The notes under the pieces are model-generated. The model had not been told where the DNA came from. It did not search any database and saw only the letters and a list, made by a program, of their open reading frames with translations. DNA of 55,898 nucleotides from Rhizobiales bacterium Ga0077537 (lineage in GTDB: Bacteria > Pseudomonadota > Alphaproteobacteria > Rhizobiales > Hyphomicrobiaceae). The stretch is from assembly GCA_001464955.1 (NCBI GenBank), contig LNEM01000020.1:1-55898 (forward strand). Direction: 5' to 3'. The translations under genes and the position numbers were made by a program. Below, in pieces: positions 26,404 to 35,528 of the stretch (within the stretch, counting starts at the first letter, position 1; each line of letters opens with the position of its first letter).

Positions 26404-27438
26404 TCAGGGGACCTGCTTCGGTCCCCGGACGGCCTTGACGATATCCGCCATCACCGAGATCGCGATCTCGGCCGGCGTCTGCGCCCCGATGTCGATGCCG
26501 ATCGGCGCCCGGATGCGCGCGATCTGCGCGTCCGTGAGCCCGGCCTCCTTCAGCCGCTCGACACGCTTGGCGTGATTGCGTTTCGAGCCGAGCGCCCCGA
26601 CGTAGAGGCAGTCGGAGATGAGCGCCAGCTTCAGCGCCTCGTCGTCGATGTGGCCGACGTGCGCGAGCGCGACGACGGCGGTGTAGGGATCGAGCCCGAT
26701 CTTCGGCAGCACGTCCTGCGGCCACTCGGCGTGAAGCGTGATGCCGGGGAACCGGTCCGGCGCGGCGAATGCCGAGCGCGGATCGACGACCTGGATCTCG
26801 TAGCCGGCGAGCCGCGCGATCTCGGCGAGGACTTGCCCGATGTGCGAGGCGCCGACCACGACGATCCGTGCCGGCGGGACGAGCGCATGCACGAACACGT
26901 CCCCGTCGGGCTTGGCCTCGATGCTGCTCCTGGCTGTCGCGAAGCGCCGCGCCACGTCGTCGGGAACGTCGCTGTCGCCACGCGCGAAGATCGACTTCTT
27001 CCCGTCGGCGAGCCGCGTCTCGATCACGAGCCCCCGCCGCAAGCGTTGCGCGTCCACCGCACGCGCGACGAGCGCCTTGCCCTCGGTGTCGGCCGTGACG
27101 CGCTCGACGTAGACCTTGACCTTGCCCCCGCACGGCAGTCCCGCCCGCCACGCTGTCTCGTCGGCGACGCCGAACTCGAGCAGTTTCGGCACGCCGGTGC
27201 CGAGGATCTCCTCCGCCTCCGCGATCACGTCCCCCTCGATGCAGCCGCCGGAGACGGAGCCCTTGAAGCGGCCGTCCTTGGCCACCGCCATCTGGCCGCC
27301 AGTCGGGACCGGAGCCGATCCCCACGTGTCAACGACGGTCGCGATCGCAACGGCGCCGTCGCGGTCGAGCCAGTCTCGGGCAGCTTCGAGCACGCCGATC
27401 TCGTCGCGAGGCGTGTGCGGGGCGGGTGTATCGGTCAT
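26404..27438 (-). CDS. XdhC/CoxI-family protein
   Basis: A 344-residue protein with two domains. The N-terminal XdhC_CoxI part carries TWGSAPVPTGGQMAV and GSVSGGCIEGDVIAEA, and the C-terminal Rossmann-like part carries VVVGASHIGQVLAEIARLAGY and GALGSKRNHAKRVERL. Such proteins insert or sulfurate the molybdenum cofactor of xanthine dehydrogenase or CO dehydrogenase. No molybdoenzyme gene is in the window, so its partner lies elsewhere. The start MTDTPAP at 27438 is preferred to a longer frame that overlaps the next intergenic region. Confidence 0.88.
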   Translation of the reverse strand: MTDTPAPHTPRDEIGVLEAARDWLDRDGAVAIATVVDTWGSAPVPTGGQMAVAKDGRFKGSVSGGCIEGDVIAEAEEILGTGVPKLLEFGVADETAWRAGLPCGGKVKVYVERVTADTEGKALVARAVDAQRLRRGLVIETRLADGKKSIFARGDSDVPDDVARRFATARSSIEAKPDGDVFVHALVPPARIVVVGASHIGQVLAEIARLAGYEIQVVDPRSAFAAPDRFPGITLHAEWPQDVLPKIGLDPYTAVVALAHVGHIDDEALKLALISDCLYVGALGSKRNHAKRVERLKEAGLTDAQIARIRAPIGIDIGAQTPAEIAISVMADIVKAVRGPKQVP

Positions 27439-27798
27439 GGCATGGTCATCCGGTAGCGGGTTCCGCGTGACTGTAGGCTCCATGGAGCCCGCTCGCAAAT
27501 GCATCGGCAGGGCCGCCCCATTTGGCCGAGTAACGATAGTGTTGCGTCTCGACAACAATCTCCGCGCGTATCGACGGAGCGCCAGTTGCCCGTGGCGCGG
27601 CCCTCAGATACCTATTCTTGCCATAATGAGAATTCAGTTGTTGCGGGACGCACGGGACTTGTTTCGCCATCGGGGGATGGGGATGACCTGCACGCGCTGC
27701 CGGTCTGTCCGTTGATCTGATCAGAAGCTTGTCTGCTGCACTGGCGCAGCACGTCGCGTTAGTCCCGCACGGTTCGAGTAGCGTTAGGCGTAGAGCGT
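27439..27798. promoter_or_regulatory. intergenic region upstream of the srfB-like operon
   Basis: This 360-base gap lies between divergent xdhC and the SrfB-like gene and is less GC-rich than its surroundings. It contains a short inverted repeat TGTTG-N8-CAACA at 27540-27557, an AT-rich patch with CATAATGAGAATTC near 27622, and a TGATCTGATCA palindrome near 27716. Any could be part of the promoter or an operator, but none is a strong consensus. No gene was found here; a short open frame on the plus strand has no recognisable features. Confidence 0.4.
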
Positions 27799-30426
27799 AT
27801 GGATGCCAGTGGGCCTTGGCTCGAACCACAGGTGTTCGGGACGGTGTCGGCGTTTGAGGCGGATGCGACAGCGCCGCGTGCGACGGCTTGGCTGCTGGCG
27901 GGTTCCGGCATTCAGTTCGTTGATTTCGAGATTCCGGCCGGGCTGCTGGCGCTGACCTACGGGCGCTTCGTCGAGGATTACGACGCGACGCACGGATCAC
28001 TCCTGATACCGCTCGAAGATCGGCCGGATTACGACGGCGTCGAATGGCACCCGGCCACCGGCCGCGCCCTCTCTCCCGACGAGACCCTTTGGCTGACCGG
28101 GTTCGGCGCCGTGGAGCCGTACCTCGGCGTCTGGCTTCCGGCGCCATGCCTGCGCGTCGTGCTCGATCACGCGGGCGCGCCGCGTTTTGACAGTGGCCCG
28201 GGCAATTGGGCACGCCTGTTCATCGAATCGCCGATGGCCGACATCCGGACCGTGACGCGACTGAAGGGCGTCCTCGCCATCGACACCCGTATTGACGAGA
28301 CCCCGCGCGCGGCAGCGCCGGCCTATCTCGCCCCCAATCTCGATGATGTGCGTCACGGCGCGGAGTACCGTCTGGCGTCCGACGCCGTGGCTCTGGCGCC
28401 GCTTCTCTCCGAGGCGTGGATCGACCGATGGCTCGCCGGCCGTTTCAGGACGTGGCGCACGGCCGGGAGCACTTCGGCGTCGGTGCCTGTCGCGCCGGAG
28501 GGGCGGTTCGCGCTCGAGCACATCGCCCGCTACATTGCGCTTCTGCGTTTGCTGGACCGGAGCCACGCGCTTCCGTGCCTGCGTTTCCACGAGGTGGCGC
28601 CCGCAAGCGCGCCCCGCCCGCGTCGCAGTGAAGTCGATCTGGTTCTTGATCTCGACGACGGCCCGTGCGCGGCCCGCCTCGCGGCGGTCCGGAGCGAAGT
28701 GGTCGCCGGCGAGCGCGGACGTTCCCGCGCGGGCGTACCTCTCCGCCTGCGCTGGCTGTCACAACCCACCCGCATCGGTGCTCCCCCGCTCGACAGCCGG
28801 GTCGAATTCGATCGGGGCGGCTTCGGCGACGCCCTGGCATCGCGCGTGAGCGGCCGGCCGGACGCCTTCTTCTGGCCGAGCCTCGCCCGTATCGGGAGTG
28901 AGGCCGCCGCCCTTGCGGGGCGTCCGGGTGCAAGTCCCGGAACGACCGGCCTCGCGCGCATGAGGTCGGCGCTGCTCGATACGCGACAGCGCGCGTTCGC
29001 CTGGCGCTTTCCCGGCGACGGCGACGCAGTGGCGCCTGGACGAATGGTATCGGGCCCTCTGCTGGCGCATCTGAGCGAGGATGGCACGCCGATCACCACC
29101 GAGCGCGGCCGCGCGAACGGTGCCGCACCCGCGCTACGGCCCCGCTTCTCCGCGTCGTCACTGGTGTCGATGTTCGTGGCCGAACTGATCCTCCACGCCC
29201 TTGCCGCGATCAATGCGCCCGGCCGGGAGGGGCTTGGCGCCGGTCCGCGCGAGCTGCGACGCATTCTGGCGGTCTGCCCGGCCGGCGCGACACCCGCCGA
29301 ACGCGAGATCCTGCTCCGGCGTCTCGCGGATGCGGTGGACCTCGTCTGGACCGCTTACGGTTGGCCATCGACCGGCTCGCCGATCACGCCGCCCCGCCCG
29401 TCCGTGGCCCTGGCCGCCGAAGCTGGCCTGTCCGCGCAGGTACTTTACCTCGTCGACGAGGCCGAGACCCGTTTCGACGGTAACGTGGCGAGCGTGTTGT
29501 CGTCTGCCATGACCTCGGGCCTCGCGCGCCCGGGCCGCCCCCTGACCGTGGCCACGCTCGACGTGGGCTTCGCCGCCGAAAGCCTCTCCATCGTCGCCTA
29601 CCGCCTCGACGAGACCCAGCGGCTGTGTATCGACCCGGGACCGGCCTGGAGCGGGCGCCGCGGTATTGCCCCGCTGCTCGCCGTGATCGCTGAGCGGATC
29701 GTGGTCCCGGCCATCGAAGCGGCGCTGGCGGCGGCGGGTCATCCGCGCCCGGCGCAGCTGTCCCGCTTGGGGCTAGATGCTGAAGGCGGCCCGTCATCTC
29801 ATGCAGACGACGGTCACGACGTCTTGCGCCGGCGTCTCGCCGCGCACCTCTGGGAGCCTGTCGCCATCGCCGTCCTGGCGCTGGTCGCCGCCCACCTGGC
29901 GGTCGGAGCGGGGCGCGGCCCCATTCGCGCTCGTCTCGAGGATCTGCAGCTCGTGGGAGTGGACGCCTTCGCGGAGGCGGCGCGGCACTTCGATGCCGTC
30001 GCAGCGGCTGACGGGGCCCGCGCATTCCATCTGGCTGAAATCCAGGTGTCGGTCCGTCCCCGTGAGATCGAGCGCATGCTGGGAGAACACGCCGGCCCGA
30101 TGCTCGACGCGGTCTCCGGCCTCATCGAGGCGAATGCCTGTGACGTGCTGCTTCTGACGGGGGGCGCGATCCGGCTCATGTCCCCGGTCCGCCACCTGCT
30201 GGACCGGTTGCCGCTGGCGCCCCACCGTGTGGAGGACATCGGCAGCCGCGCGACCGCGATGCTGGCACGAGATGACGCCGGTGAAGCGTTCGAAGCGGTA
30301 CCGGAGAGCCTCGTCAACGCAGTGGCGACCGTGATGGCCGGTCAGCATCCGGTGACCATCGCCCTGCTCCCACCCACCGATCCCGCCGCGCCGCGCCTCG
30401 CTGTCTTGGCGGAGGAGACGCCATGA
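27799..30426 (+). CDS. srfB: virulence factor SrfB-like protein
   Basis: An 875-residue protein resembling the SrfB family (Salmonella SrfABC). Family landmarks are GSGIQFVDFEIP with YGRFVED near the start, DSGPGNWARLFI (about 135-145), VLYLVDEAE in the middle, VATLDVGFAAESLSIVAYRLDE (about 584-606) and CDVLLLTGGAIRLMSPVRHLLDRLP near the end. SrfB proteins have an Hsp70/actin-type fold; the phosphate motif is normally a glycine/threonine-rich DIGGGTTD, here reduced to DVGFAAES (D588). The C-terminus seems shorter than in enteric members, which are about 1000 residues. It is first in a run with the SrfC-like gene, overlapping it by 4 bases (ATGA). Called from remembered family sequence, so a profile search is needed to be certain. 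Confidence 0.7.
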   Translation: MDASGPWLEPQVFGTVSAFEADATAPRATAWLLAGSGIQFVDFEIPAGLLALTYGRFVEDYDATHGSLLIPLEDRPDYDGVEWHPATGRALSPDETLWLTGFGAVEPYLGVWLPAPCLRVVLDHAGAPRFDSGPGNWARLFIESPMADIRTVTRLKGVLAIDTRIDETPRAAAPAYLAPNLDDVRHGAEYRLASDAVALAPLLSEAWIDRWLAGRFRTWRTAGSTSASVPVAPEGRFALEHIARYIALLRLLDRSHALPCLRFHEVAPASAPRPRRSEVDLVLDLDDGPCAARLAAVRSEVVAGERGRSRAGVPLRLRWLSQPTRIGAPPLDSRVEFDRGGFGDALASRVSGRPDAFFWPSLARIGSEAAALAGRPGASPGTTGLARMRSALLDTRQRAFAWRFPGDGDAVAPGRMVSGPLLAHLSEDGTPITTERGRANGAAPALRPRFSASSLVSMFVAELILHALAAINAPGREGLGAGPRELRRILAVCPAGATPAEREILLRRLADAVDLVWTAYGWPSTGSPITPPRPSVALAAEAGLSAQVLYLVDEAETRFDGNVASVLSSAMTSGLARPGRPLTVATLDVGFAAESLSIVAYRLDETQRLCIDPGPAWSGRRGIAPLLAVIAERIVVPAIEAALAAAGHPRPAQLSRLGLDAEGGPSSHADDGHDVLRRRLAAHLWEPVAIAVLALVAAHLAVGAGRGPIRARLEDLQLVGVDAFAEAARHFDAVAAADGARAFHLAEIQVSVRPREIERMLGEHAGPMLDAVSGLIEANACDVLLLTGGAIRLMSPVRHLLDRLPLAPHRVEDIGSRATAMLARDDAGEAFEAVPESLVNAVATVMAGQHPVTIALLPPTDPAAPRLAVLAEETP

Positions 30427-32924
30427 ACACCCATCAGCGGATCGCCCTTCTGCTGCGCCGGACGGCGGAGGACGTGGCGCTGCTGGAAGCCTGGCTGGCA
30501 CGCGATGGTGCCCGGGCGGGCGTCGCGACCCGGGCGCTCGCCGGCGTGCTCTCCCGGGCTGAGCGCGGGCAGGAGGTGCTGCGCGCGGCACTGGCGCGAC
30601 CTCCGGTCGTCGGCGTCGTGCCGGCGGATCCACGTGCGACCGAAGGCTTCGTCGGCCGCCTGCTGGAGCGATCGGCCCGGGAAAGCCGGCCGCAGGTGAC
30701 ACGCCATCCTCGGGTTTTGACCACTCAGCTCCTGGCCCGGGTCGGGGATGGTACGGCGGCGACGGCCCTCAGGCTTACGGCTGGGGCTGCCCCGCCGCCG
30801 ACCGACGGCCATTCCGTCCAGCTCCGCCTGATGTCGTTCGCCGACGCAGCCTACGTTCTGGCGCAGGCTGCGGCATGGGTCTGGCCGGAGGATCTGGCTC
30901 GCCCTCTCGATCTGGGCGCTCTGCGTCAGCTCTATGCTGACGTCGGCCGCTCGATCTCGACCGCCCGGACGCCCGGCGTTTCCAGCCGCGACATTCATGC
31001 GTTGCGCGAGCGGATCGAGGCGGCATGGCCCGATGCTCCGTTCGTGCGCGAACTCGCCGCCCACGGCTACTGGTCCGATCTGGCCGACGTGGTTGGGCAT
31101 CTCCCGGCCGCTGCCCGCATATCGGCGCTGTCGTTGCTCTGGGGCGCGCGCCCCGAACTGACCGCCCGAGCCACCCTCCTCAACGACGCGCTCTCCCGGC
31201 TCGGCTACGCGGTCGAGGTCTCTTGCACGAGCGACACGCTGCTGGGTTCTGGGTTCGCGGCCCCCCCGCTCGGGACGTCGTCCGCGATGGTCCGTCTCGG
31301 GTGCGCCGCCGACGACGTGGTGCAGACGGTCGGCCGTCTCGGCCATCGCTCGACCGTGTCGCGCGCCGCGCTCTCGGTGCTGGTGCTCGAGGTGGTACTG
31401 CCGGGAGCGGGTCCAACGTTGCCCCGCCAGCCCACCGCCGATCTGGTGGTCTTTCCACCGGTCCCGGTGCGCGACGCGCCGTCCCGAGGCGCCCGTGACG
31501 GCGCGATCGGCCCGGCCCTTGTCCGTGGCAAGGCCGACGTGGTGCTTGGCGCGGCGATCGGCACGCAGGACGTGACGGCCCTCGTCACCGTGGTTGGCCC
31601 CGCGACGGCAGGTGACGATACGCTCGTCGAGCCGATCGCCGCGTGGATCGACCGCACCCAGGGGACGACACCGGAGGCGCGCGAAAGTGCCCCGACCGGC
31701 ATCTTCGTCGTGGCCCCCGCGACTCTTGCACAGCACGCGACCTCGCCCCGGGACGCAGCGGCGGACGCTGTCGCGGCGGCGATCGTCGGAGGGATCGGCG
31801 CTGATCAGGCTTGGCCTCGCGAGTGGACGCCGGGTGAGGCCTTTTCCAACGTCCACTGGTACGACGATGGCGGCCGAAGCCCCGTCCTTGAACCGTCCCG
31901 GCCCTTGCGCCTCGACCCGACTGCCCCCGAGGAAGCCGGAGCGGCGAGCCGGCCGGCAATCGTCGAACGGCGATGGCCACTGAGCCTCGCACACTTCGCA
32001 GCCGAAGCTCATCCCGCACGATGGGCCTCCGATGGCGGCATTGACGCGATCGCGGATGCGGTCGCCGCTGTCTGCCGGCCGGAGGATCGTGCCGACCAGA
32101 TCCGCCGTCGCCTGGCCGGTATCCGGCGCGATCTTCGCGCCCGGCTGCTACGCCGGGGGGCGAACAGCGATGCGGGCGAGGTCGCAGCCCTCCGGCATCG
32201 CGCCGCTGTCGCCCTCCAGACCCGGCTCCGGAGTGGCGCGCGGGCCGGTCGCCTGGGGGTAGTCCTTGCGTCTCTGTCGTTGAGGCCTGGAGAAGCGCGG
32301 GCGCTTGCCGGCAAGGCCGCGCGCCACGAGGGCGGAGATGTCGCCGGGTGGCAGACGGTCGCGCCAGACGGGACCGGCTCCGAGCTGGACATGGACCAGC
32401 GCTTCGCCGCGGATGTGATTGCCTATTGGTGCGCCGCGCTGCAGAGCCGCGCGCAGTGCCCGTCGCTGGCGCGGGCAGCGGGTATTCCCGAGCGCTATCT
32501 GTCGGATCTCGCTGACGAGGTGGCTCTCGCAGCCGAGCGGTGCGACCTGGTCCACGAACTGGCGCTCGAGCTTGGGCGTGGCCGATCCGACGGTTGGGTC
32601 GCCGCATCCCCTGCGGCGCTCGCCGCCACCGCGTCGATGTTTGTCAGCACCTTTCTCGAGCGCCTTGCCGTTCCAGGGGCGACCGGGGCTGCGCGAGCCC
32701 GTGTCGAACATCAGCCCATCGCACGATCGCCGCTCGCCCTTCGCTCGGCTGTCGACCCGCGGACGCCGCCGCCGCCCCTGTCACGAATCTGGCCGGATGG
32801 CTTGCGTACGCTCGTCGACGCCAATGCCGCGCCCGGCCTTGTCCGTCCACTCGCGGAAACGACACCTGAGCTGATCGGCGCCTTCGCGCCATCGCCGCTC
32901 GACAGTATGGAGACGGGTCTGTGA
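30423..32924 (+). CDS. srfC: virulence factor SrfC-like protein
   Basis: An 833-residue protein resembling the SrfC family, often found beside SrfB. The shared pattern includes a hydrophobic entry followed by LLARVGDGTAATALRLT, GHSVQLRLMSFADAAYVLAQA, and ISALSLLWGARPELTARATLLNDALSRLGYAVEV. SrfC members start with a GTPase-like P-loop (GxxxxGKS); the matching segment here, residues 61-78 (PVVGVVPADPRATEGFVG), has no GK[ST]. The rest is mostly helical, long and Ala/Arg-rich. It overlaps srfB and the following gene by 4 bases each. Family assignment is my recollection of sequence patterns. Confidence 0.65.
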   Translation: MNTHQRIALLLRRTAEDVALLEAWLARDGARAGVATRALAGVLSRAERGQEVLRAALARPPVVGVVPADPRATEGFVGRLLERSARESRPQVTRHPRVLTTQLLARVGDGTAATALRLTAGAAPPPTDGHSVQLRLMSFADAAYVLAQAAAWVWPEDLARPLDLGALRQLYADVGRSISTARTPGVSSRDIHALRERIEAAWPDAPFVRELAAHGYWSDLADVVGHLPAAARISALSLLWGARPELTARATLLNDALSRLGYAVEVSCTSDTLLGSGFAAPPLGTSSAMVRLGCAADDVVQTVGRLGHRSTVSRAALSVLVLEVVLPGAGPTLPRQPTADLVVFPPVPVRDAPSRGARDGAIGPALVRGKADVVLGAAIGTQDVTALVTVVGPATAGDDTLVEPIAAWIDRTQGTTPEARESAPTGIFVVAPATLAQHATSPRDAAADAVAAAIVGGIGADQAWPREWTPGEAFSNVHWYDDGGRSPVLEPSRPLRLDPTAPEEAGAASRPAIVERRWPLSLAHFAAEAHPARWASDGGIDAIADAVAAVCRPEDRADQIRRRLAGIRRDLRARLLRRGANSDAGEVAALRHRAAVALQTRLRSGARAGRLGVVLASLSLRPGEARALAGKAARHEGGDVAGWQTVAPDGTGSELDMDQRFAADVIAYWCAALQSRAQCPSLARAAGIPERYLSDLADEVALAAERCDLVHELALELGRGRSDGWVAASPAALAATASMFVSTFLERLAVPGATGAARARVEHQPIARSPLALRSAVDPRTPPPPLSRIWPDGLRTLVDANAAPGLVRPLAETTPELIGAFAPSPLDSMETGL

Positions 32925-34381
32925 ACGACGTACAAATCACGGTCCACGGTAACCCCGATCCGGCCGGCCTCGGTCAGGCGATCATCCGGCTGACGGGTGT
33001 GGCGTTGGTTCCGCCGGGCTCGATCGTACGCATCGAGCCGATTGCCGACGACGTTCCGGCGTCGGACCCGGAGGACTGGCCATCGCCGGACCTGAAGCCG
33101 CTGGAAGCCCGGATTACGGCCGACGGCGTCGATCTGGTCGTCGGCGCCGAGGTGGTCGAGGCTCCCGCCCTGCTGCCGGGCACGCCCGTCGCGATTTCCG
33201 TCCCCTCGGTGGGGGCCCGCGCCGAGGTGCATTGGCCGGCCATGGCATTGGCACCCGCCCGTCGCGGCGCGGCCGTCGTCATGTCGGGCGAGCAGCGTGC
33301 GGCGGAGCTTGCGGCCCGCTCCGAGGCGGACCGGCTGGCGGCACTCGAGGCTGCGGAAGCCGCCCGGCGCGAGGCCGACGCCATCGGCGAAAGCCAGCGG
33401 CGTGCCTCGGAGGCGGCGCTCCGGCTTGCCGAAGAAAGCGCGCTCTCCCGTCTGACGCTTCCGGGCGAACCGGAGCCTGATCGACGCAATACGGTCGGGA
33501 GCGATGACGACGCCCCGCCTGTAGCGCCGCCGTTGTCTGGACTGCTGGGCGGCAGTGCCGCCCTGCCGCCGCCGAGTTTGCCTTTGCCGCGATTGCCCGA
33601 CGCAACTCAGGGCGTGGCCTCGAAGGCACCTCGCCCGGCCCCCGCGAAACGGCCGTCGCTGCGCAGTCCGTCCGCCGCCGCCGCCGCCCCTGTCGATGAG
33701 CTCGCGCGCCGGGGGGAGCTGGCACCCGCTGTGCGCGCGCCTCGCCCACCTCGCCGCAGCATGGGGTCGCTGGTGTTCGCGTTCCTGCTCGGAGCGGCCG
33801 TGACGGTCGGCGCGGTGGCCGGCTGGCTTCAGAACGAGAAGCGCCGCTTCGCCACGGCGCCCATCCCGCCCGTGCCGTCGGCACCGGCGGCCGGCTTGTC
33901 GAATGTCGAGACGGCGACCCGGCCCGACATGCTTGCCCTGCTCGCCGTTCCCGCGCGCTCGCCGCTCGGCCGCCCCGCGGACGGCGTCACATTCGAGGAC
34001 GCACTCCGCCGCGCCGATCAGGCACTCTACGGAGAAGGTGTCGGCCGCAATCGCGATGAAGCGAGCTACTGGCTCCGGACGGCGATCAGCCGTGGGCTGT
34101 CCGAGCCACGGCTGTTGTGGGCCATGACCCAGCTCGGCGCCGCGTTCGCGACACCGGACGGCGGTCAACCCGACTACGCCACGGCCCGGCTCCTGTGGGC
34201 CGTAGCGGGCGGAGCCGGCGACCCTGTCGCGCTGTGCTTCCTCGCATCCGCCAGCGAATCGGGTCTCGGTGCTCCGGCCGACGCCGCGACGGCGCTCTCT
34301 CTCTATGAGCAGGCGAAGGCGCGAGGTGGCTGCCGTGACGTCGATCAGTCCATTTCCAGATTGAAGGGCTCCCGACCATGA
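32921..34381 (+). CDS. one-helix membrane protein with C-terminal SEL1 repeats
   Basis: A 486-residue protein of unknown function. The first about 130 residues look like beta-rich soluble sequence. A charged Ala/Arg/Glu-rich helical part (about 130-180), a Pro-rich linker, one membrane helix (about 284-303) and a C-terminal part with SEL1/TPR-like repeats follow ([35 protein letters not shown]...). The topology puts the SEL1 part on the far side of the membrane. GTG start at 32921 overlaps the srfC stop by 4 bases (GTGA); its stop overlaps the next start by 4 bases (ATGA). SEL1 repeats usually bind partners. This gene and the next are not part of SrfABC as described in enteric bacteria. Confidence 0.7.
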   Translation: MNDVQITVHGNPDPAGLGQAIIRLTGVALVPPGSIVRIEPIADDVPASDPEDWPSPDLKPLEARITADGVDLVVGAEVVEAPALLPGTPVAISVPSVGARAEVHWPAMALAPARRGAAVVMSGEQRAAELAARSEADRLAALEAAEAARREADAIGESQRRASEAALRLAEESALSRLTLPGEPEPDRRNTVGSDDDAPPVAPPLSGLLGGSAALPPPSLPLPRLPDATQGVASKAPRPAPAKRPSLRSPSAAAAAPVDELARRGELAPAVRAPRPPRRSMGSLVFAFLLGAAVTVGAVAGWLQNEKRRFATAPIPPVPSAPAAGLSNVETATRPDMLALLAVPARSPLGRPADGVTFEDALRRADQALYGEGVGRNRDEASYWLRTAISRGLSEPRLLWAMTQLGAAFATPDGGQPDYATARLLWAVAGGAGDPVALCFLASASESGLGAPADAATALSLYEQAKARGGCRDVDQSISRLKGSRP

Positions 34382-35469
34382 TCCGGCACCCCGTCAGCCT
34401 CCTCCTTCTCGTCACGCTTGCCAGCGCAAATCTCGTTGCTTTGGCAAGCGATGCAGCGGCGCAGAGTGCCAACGCCTCGCCGTCGTTCGTCGACGAGCGC
34501 CGGCTTCCGGGGCGTGGGGACGCCGAAGCCCGCCAGAAGGCGGCGGCCGAGGCGGCCGACCGCGCTGCCGCCGAAATGCGCAAGCGCTTCGAGGCCGAAG
34601 CCGCGGCCATGCGCGCCGAGCTCGAGGCGGCAGCCCGCGAGCATCGCCGCCGGCTGGACGAGGAGGCAGCCGCGCTGAGCAAGCGGCTGGCCGCCGAAAG
34701 CGAGAGCCGCCTGAAAGCGGCAGGCGCACGTGACGATACCGAAGCCCGCGCCCGCGCCGAGGAGGAGGCCCGTCAGGCCGCTGCCGCCGAAGCGCAGCGT
34801 CGGGCCGACGCCGAAGCCCGCGCCGAGGAGGAGGCCCGTCAGGCCGCTGCCGCCGAAGCGCAGCGTCGGGTCGAAGCCGAAGCCCGCGCCCGCGCCGAGG
34901 AGGAAGCCCGTCAGGCCGCTGCCGCCGAAGCGCAGCGTCGGGCCGACGCCGAAGCCCGCGCCGAGGAGGAGGCCCGCCAGGCCGCTGCCGCCGAAGCGCA
35001 GCGTCGGGCCGACGCCGAAGCCCGCGCCCGCGCCGAGGAGGAGGCCCGTCAGGCCGCTGCCGCCGAAGCGCAAAGTCGGGCTGAAGCCGAAGCCCGCGCC
35101 CGCGCCGAGGAGGAGGCCCGTCAGGCCGCCGCCGCCGAAGCGCAGCGTCTCGCCGAGGTCGAAGCGCGACGGAAGGCGCTCGATATCACGGGAAGCACGG
35201 CTGATGGACAACGCTACTTTCAGCGCGGTGAGCAGTTTCTGGCCAATGGCGATTTTGCAAGTGCCCGCTTGTTCTTCGAGCGCGCGAGTGACGCCGGCAT
35301 CGCGGATGCCGCCCTCCGACTCGGCGAAACCTACGATTCTCGCGCCCTCCAGCGCCTCGGCGCGATCGGACTGAGTCCAGACGCCGACCTCGCCCGCCGC
35401 TGGTATCGGCGCGCGTCCGCACTCGGATCGACAGCGGCGGCCGATCGCCTGAAGCAACTCGGCGACTGA
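34378..35469 (+). CDS. exported coiled-coil protein with tandem repeats and SEL1 tail
   Basis: A 363-residue protein with a signal peptide (hydrophobic [20 protein letters not shown], cleavage near AAAQSA). Residues about 45-120 are a charged, coiled-coil-like helix. Six near-identical 22- or 24-residue units of [16 protein letters not shown] type fill about 122-263, a long alpha-helical rod. The C-terminal about 90 residues carry SEL1-like repeats ([30 protein letters not shown]). It overlaps the preceding gene by 4 bases. The rod plus a repeat domain suggests a periplasmic spacer or scaffold. Confidence 0.75.
   Translation: MIRHPVSLLLLVTLASANLVALASDAAAQSANASPSFVDERRLPGRGDAEARQKAAAEAADRAAAEMRKRFEAEAAAMRAELEAAAREHRRRLDEEAAALSKRLAAESESRLKAAGARDDTEARARAEEEARQAAAAEAQRRADAEARAEEEARQAAAAEAQRRVEAEARARAEEEARQAAAAEAQRRADAEARAEEEARQAAAAEAQRRADAEARARAEEEARQAAAAEAQSRAEAEARARAEEEARQAAAAEAQRLAEVEARRKALDITGSTADGQRYFQRGEQFLANGDFASARLFFERASDAGIADAALRLGETYDSRALQRLGAIGLSPDADLARRWYRRASALGSTAAADRLKQLGD
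34741..35163 (+). repeat. tandem DNA repeat, six units of 66 or 72 bp
   Basis: Within the coiled-coil gene the motif GCCGAGGAGGA recurs at 34756, 34822, 34894, 34960, 35032 and 35104, with spacings 66, 72, 66, 72 and 72 bases. Each unit encodes [16 protein letters not shown] plus 6 or 8 residues. Bases in the units are almost identical, so copies are young or kept similar by recombination, and copy number is expected to vary between strains. Confidence 0.95.
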
Positions 35470-35528
35470 CGCCGGGGCGGCACGGCCGGATTGCAAGTAC
35501 GACCTGTATCGCGTTGAGGAGATGTCGA

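Noticed and set aside
27499-27720. Small plus-strand ORF before srfB-like gene
   Set aside because: It has no signal, domain or ribosome site and lies in the leader region.
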